Assembly (NCBI RefSeq): GCF_040115645.1
Contig: NC_089556.1
Coordinates: 1,240,001 to 1,304,000, forward strand
From: Euwallacea fornicatus
Lineage: Eukaryota > Arthropoda > Insecta > Coleoptera > Curculionidae
DNA: 64,000 bases
Direction of reading: 5' to 3'
Shown: positions 63,166-64,000 of the stretch, one piece after another
How the letters are laid out: each line of letters begins with the position of its first letter
Numbering within the stretch: position 1 is the first letter of the stretch
Notes under the pieces: model-generated
Databases searched by the model: none
The model's input: only the letters and a program-made list of their open reading frames with translations
Told to the model about the DNA's origin: nothing
Position numbers and translations under genes: made by a program

Positions 63166-63366
63166 GTGTTATTCTTGTTCGGATATAAGGAACACATTGA
63201 TAATGAACCATTGATTTTAGCGAATTTTGAGGAAGAATTTGCAAGGCCGATCAGTTGTAATGAACTAATGTCTGTTAAAAAGACCATCCTAAAGAATTTG
63301 TTAGACCACTCTAAGGATATATTTTGTCGGGATGATCTCGACAACCGGGGGTTCCCCATGTACTGA
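63166..63366 (+). pseudogene. Probable Ty3/gypsy-type pol fragment
   Basis: The plus frame is acidic at first (FEEEFARPI) and ends with ILKNLLDHSKDIF followed by CRDDLDNRG. This resembles the linker just before the reverse-transcriptase domain in Ty3/gypsy polyproteins. There an L-L-x-x-Y-x-D-I-F or similar block is followed by a D/E-L-G stretch and the H-x-I-x-T/K motif. The frame stops at 63,364-63,366, before any RT motif, so the copy is truncated. Bases to about 63,660 contain weak integrase-like spacing that I would not rely on. No LTR was found. The match is short and by eye. Confidence 0.35.
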
Positions 63367-64000
63367 ATTGTAGTAGATTTTGCACGATGGATTAGCTGTA
63401 TTTTATCAGTATTGGACGTTAAGACTTGAGAAATCCACGAATCTGTCGATTACCATTTGGCCTTGCATAAAATTATTGGGCATATTTTTAGGTTCAACTC
63501 ACACCCCTAATGAACCAGCCTTCAAGTGAACGCAGTTACCGCCAACCAAGACGGAAGTAGTACATTTATAGACATCTTAATTAAAATTGGATATAAAGAA
63601 CGCCCAACTATAACGAACAAAATTTCTAATTTTCTCATGTTCGTTTTAACCAAGTTCGACTGTACTTGAGTACCAAAAATGGACACATTCCTCGAAAAAA
63701 AAGACAAAATGGTCTTGTTTTATTACCCACTGTCGAAATTCCCTTCAATCTGTCTCTTTTCGAGTCAAATTGGTCGCTATGAAGTTGCTTAAAGGATTTT
63801 TGTATATTCAAATGAGGCGAACATATAAAATCGATTGACGAAGAAGCATCGAAATCGAAAGCACTTGAGCTTTTCAGAAACATCTACTTTAAGCAAATAT
63901 TTGATTCCAATCTAATAAAAATCCTCTTTCATTTTAAAAGCTAGAGAATTCTTATGAAGCTTCCAGTCGCTCCAAAGACAGTCTTTGTTATAGCAAACAG
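63367..64000. other. Non-coding or retroelement-derived tail
   Basis: No clear coding segment; possibly continues the retroelement remnant to the left. Nothing recognisable in the last 300 bases. Confidence 0.4.

Noticed and set aside
1..64000. CRISPR array, prophage, operon or bacterial secretion/defence system
   Set aside because: No regularly spaced repeats, no gene-dense strand runs and no bacterial-type genes; the window is eukaryotic non-coding DNA.

Overview
The window looks like arthropod, probably insect, nuclear DNA that is almost entirely non-coding (intergenic or intronic). It is AT-rich, lacks long open frames, has no operons or Shine-Dalgarno-spaced genes, and carries simple repeats of the eukaryotic kind ((TA)n, (AAT)n, (GA)n, poly-A, poly-C/G). 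It also contains decayed copies of transposon families common in insects. The longest open frame is 194 codons. For this base composition and both strands, about that many such frames are expected by chance, so open frames alone prove nothing here. I could not identify any conserved host gene.

The best-supported content is mobile-element debris. (1) A nearly full-length but broken Tc1-type transposase lies on the minus strand at 36.7-37.8 kb, with DD34E spacing and short inverted repeats at about 36.54 and 37.91 kb. (2) The N-terminal part of a second, different Tc1-type transposase is on the minus strand at about 33.1 kb. It lies next to a GC-rich transposon-like terminus that starts CAGGGCCGGCC at 33,220. 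(3) A 742-bp non-autonomous element with long imperfect inverted repeats and TA flanks is at 23,042-23,783. (4) A LINE (non-LTR) fragment on the plus strand at 57.3-58.0 kb has lost its reverse-transcriptase core and keeps the edges on either side. (5) A probable Ty3/gypsy pol scrap is at 63.2-63.4 kb. Several isolated termini of ACAGGG type and of CAGTGGCG type are scattered through the window, and a 145-bp unit is duplicated in tandem at 30.5-30.8 kb.

Layout: 0-13 kb is mostly featureless, with isolated repeat termini near 2.4, 5.3-5.76 and 9.2 kb. At 13.7-19 kb there is a microsatellite, a cluster of a short CGCC(A/G)CTG motif and several weak exon candidates. At 23-24 kb lies the inverted-repeat element. 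The tandem duplication, the second Tc1, the GC-rich terminus, the (TA)n tract and the large Tc1 fall in 30-38 kb. The stretch 38-57 kb is largely featureless apart from weak exon candidates and homopolymer runs. At 57-64 kb are the LINE and gypsy scraps.

I list a limited set of exon-like segments (good splice signals plus an open, codon-like frame) at low confidence, because such matches are frequent by chance in 64 kb. They could be parts of one or more genes with very long introns, but I could not link them into a transcript. No convincing undescribed system was found.
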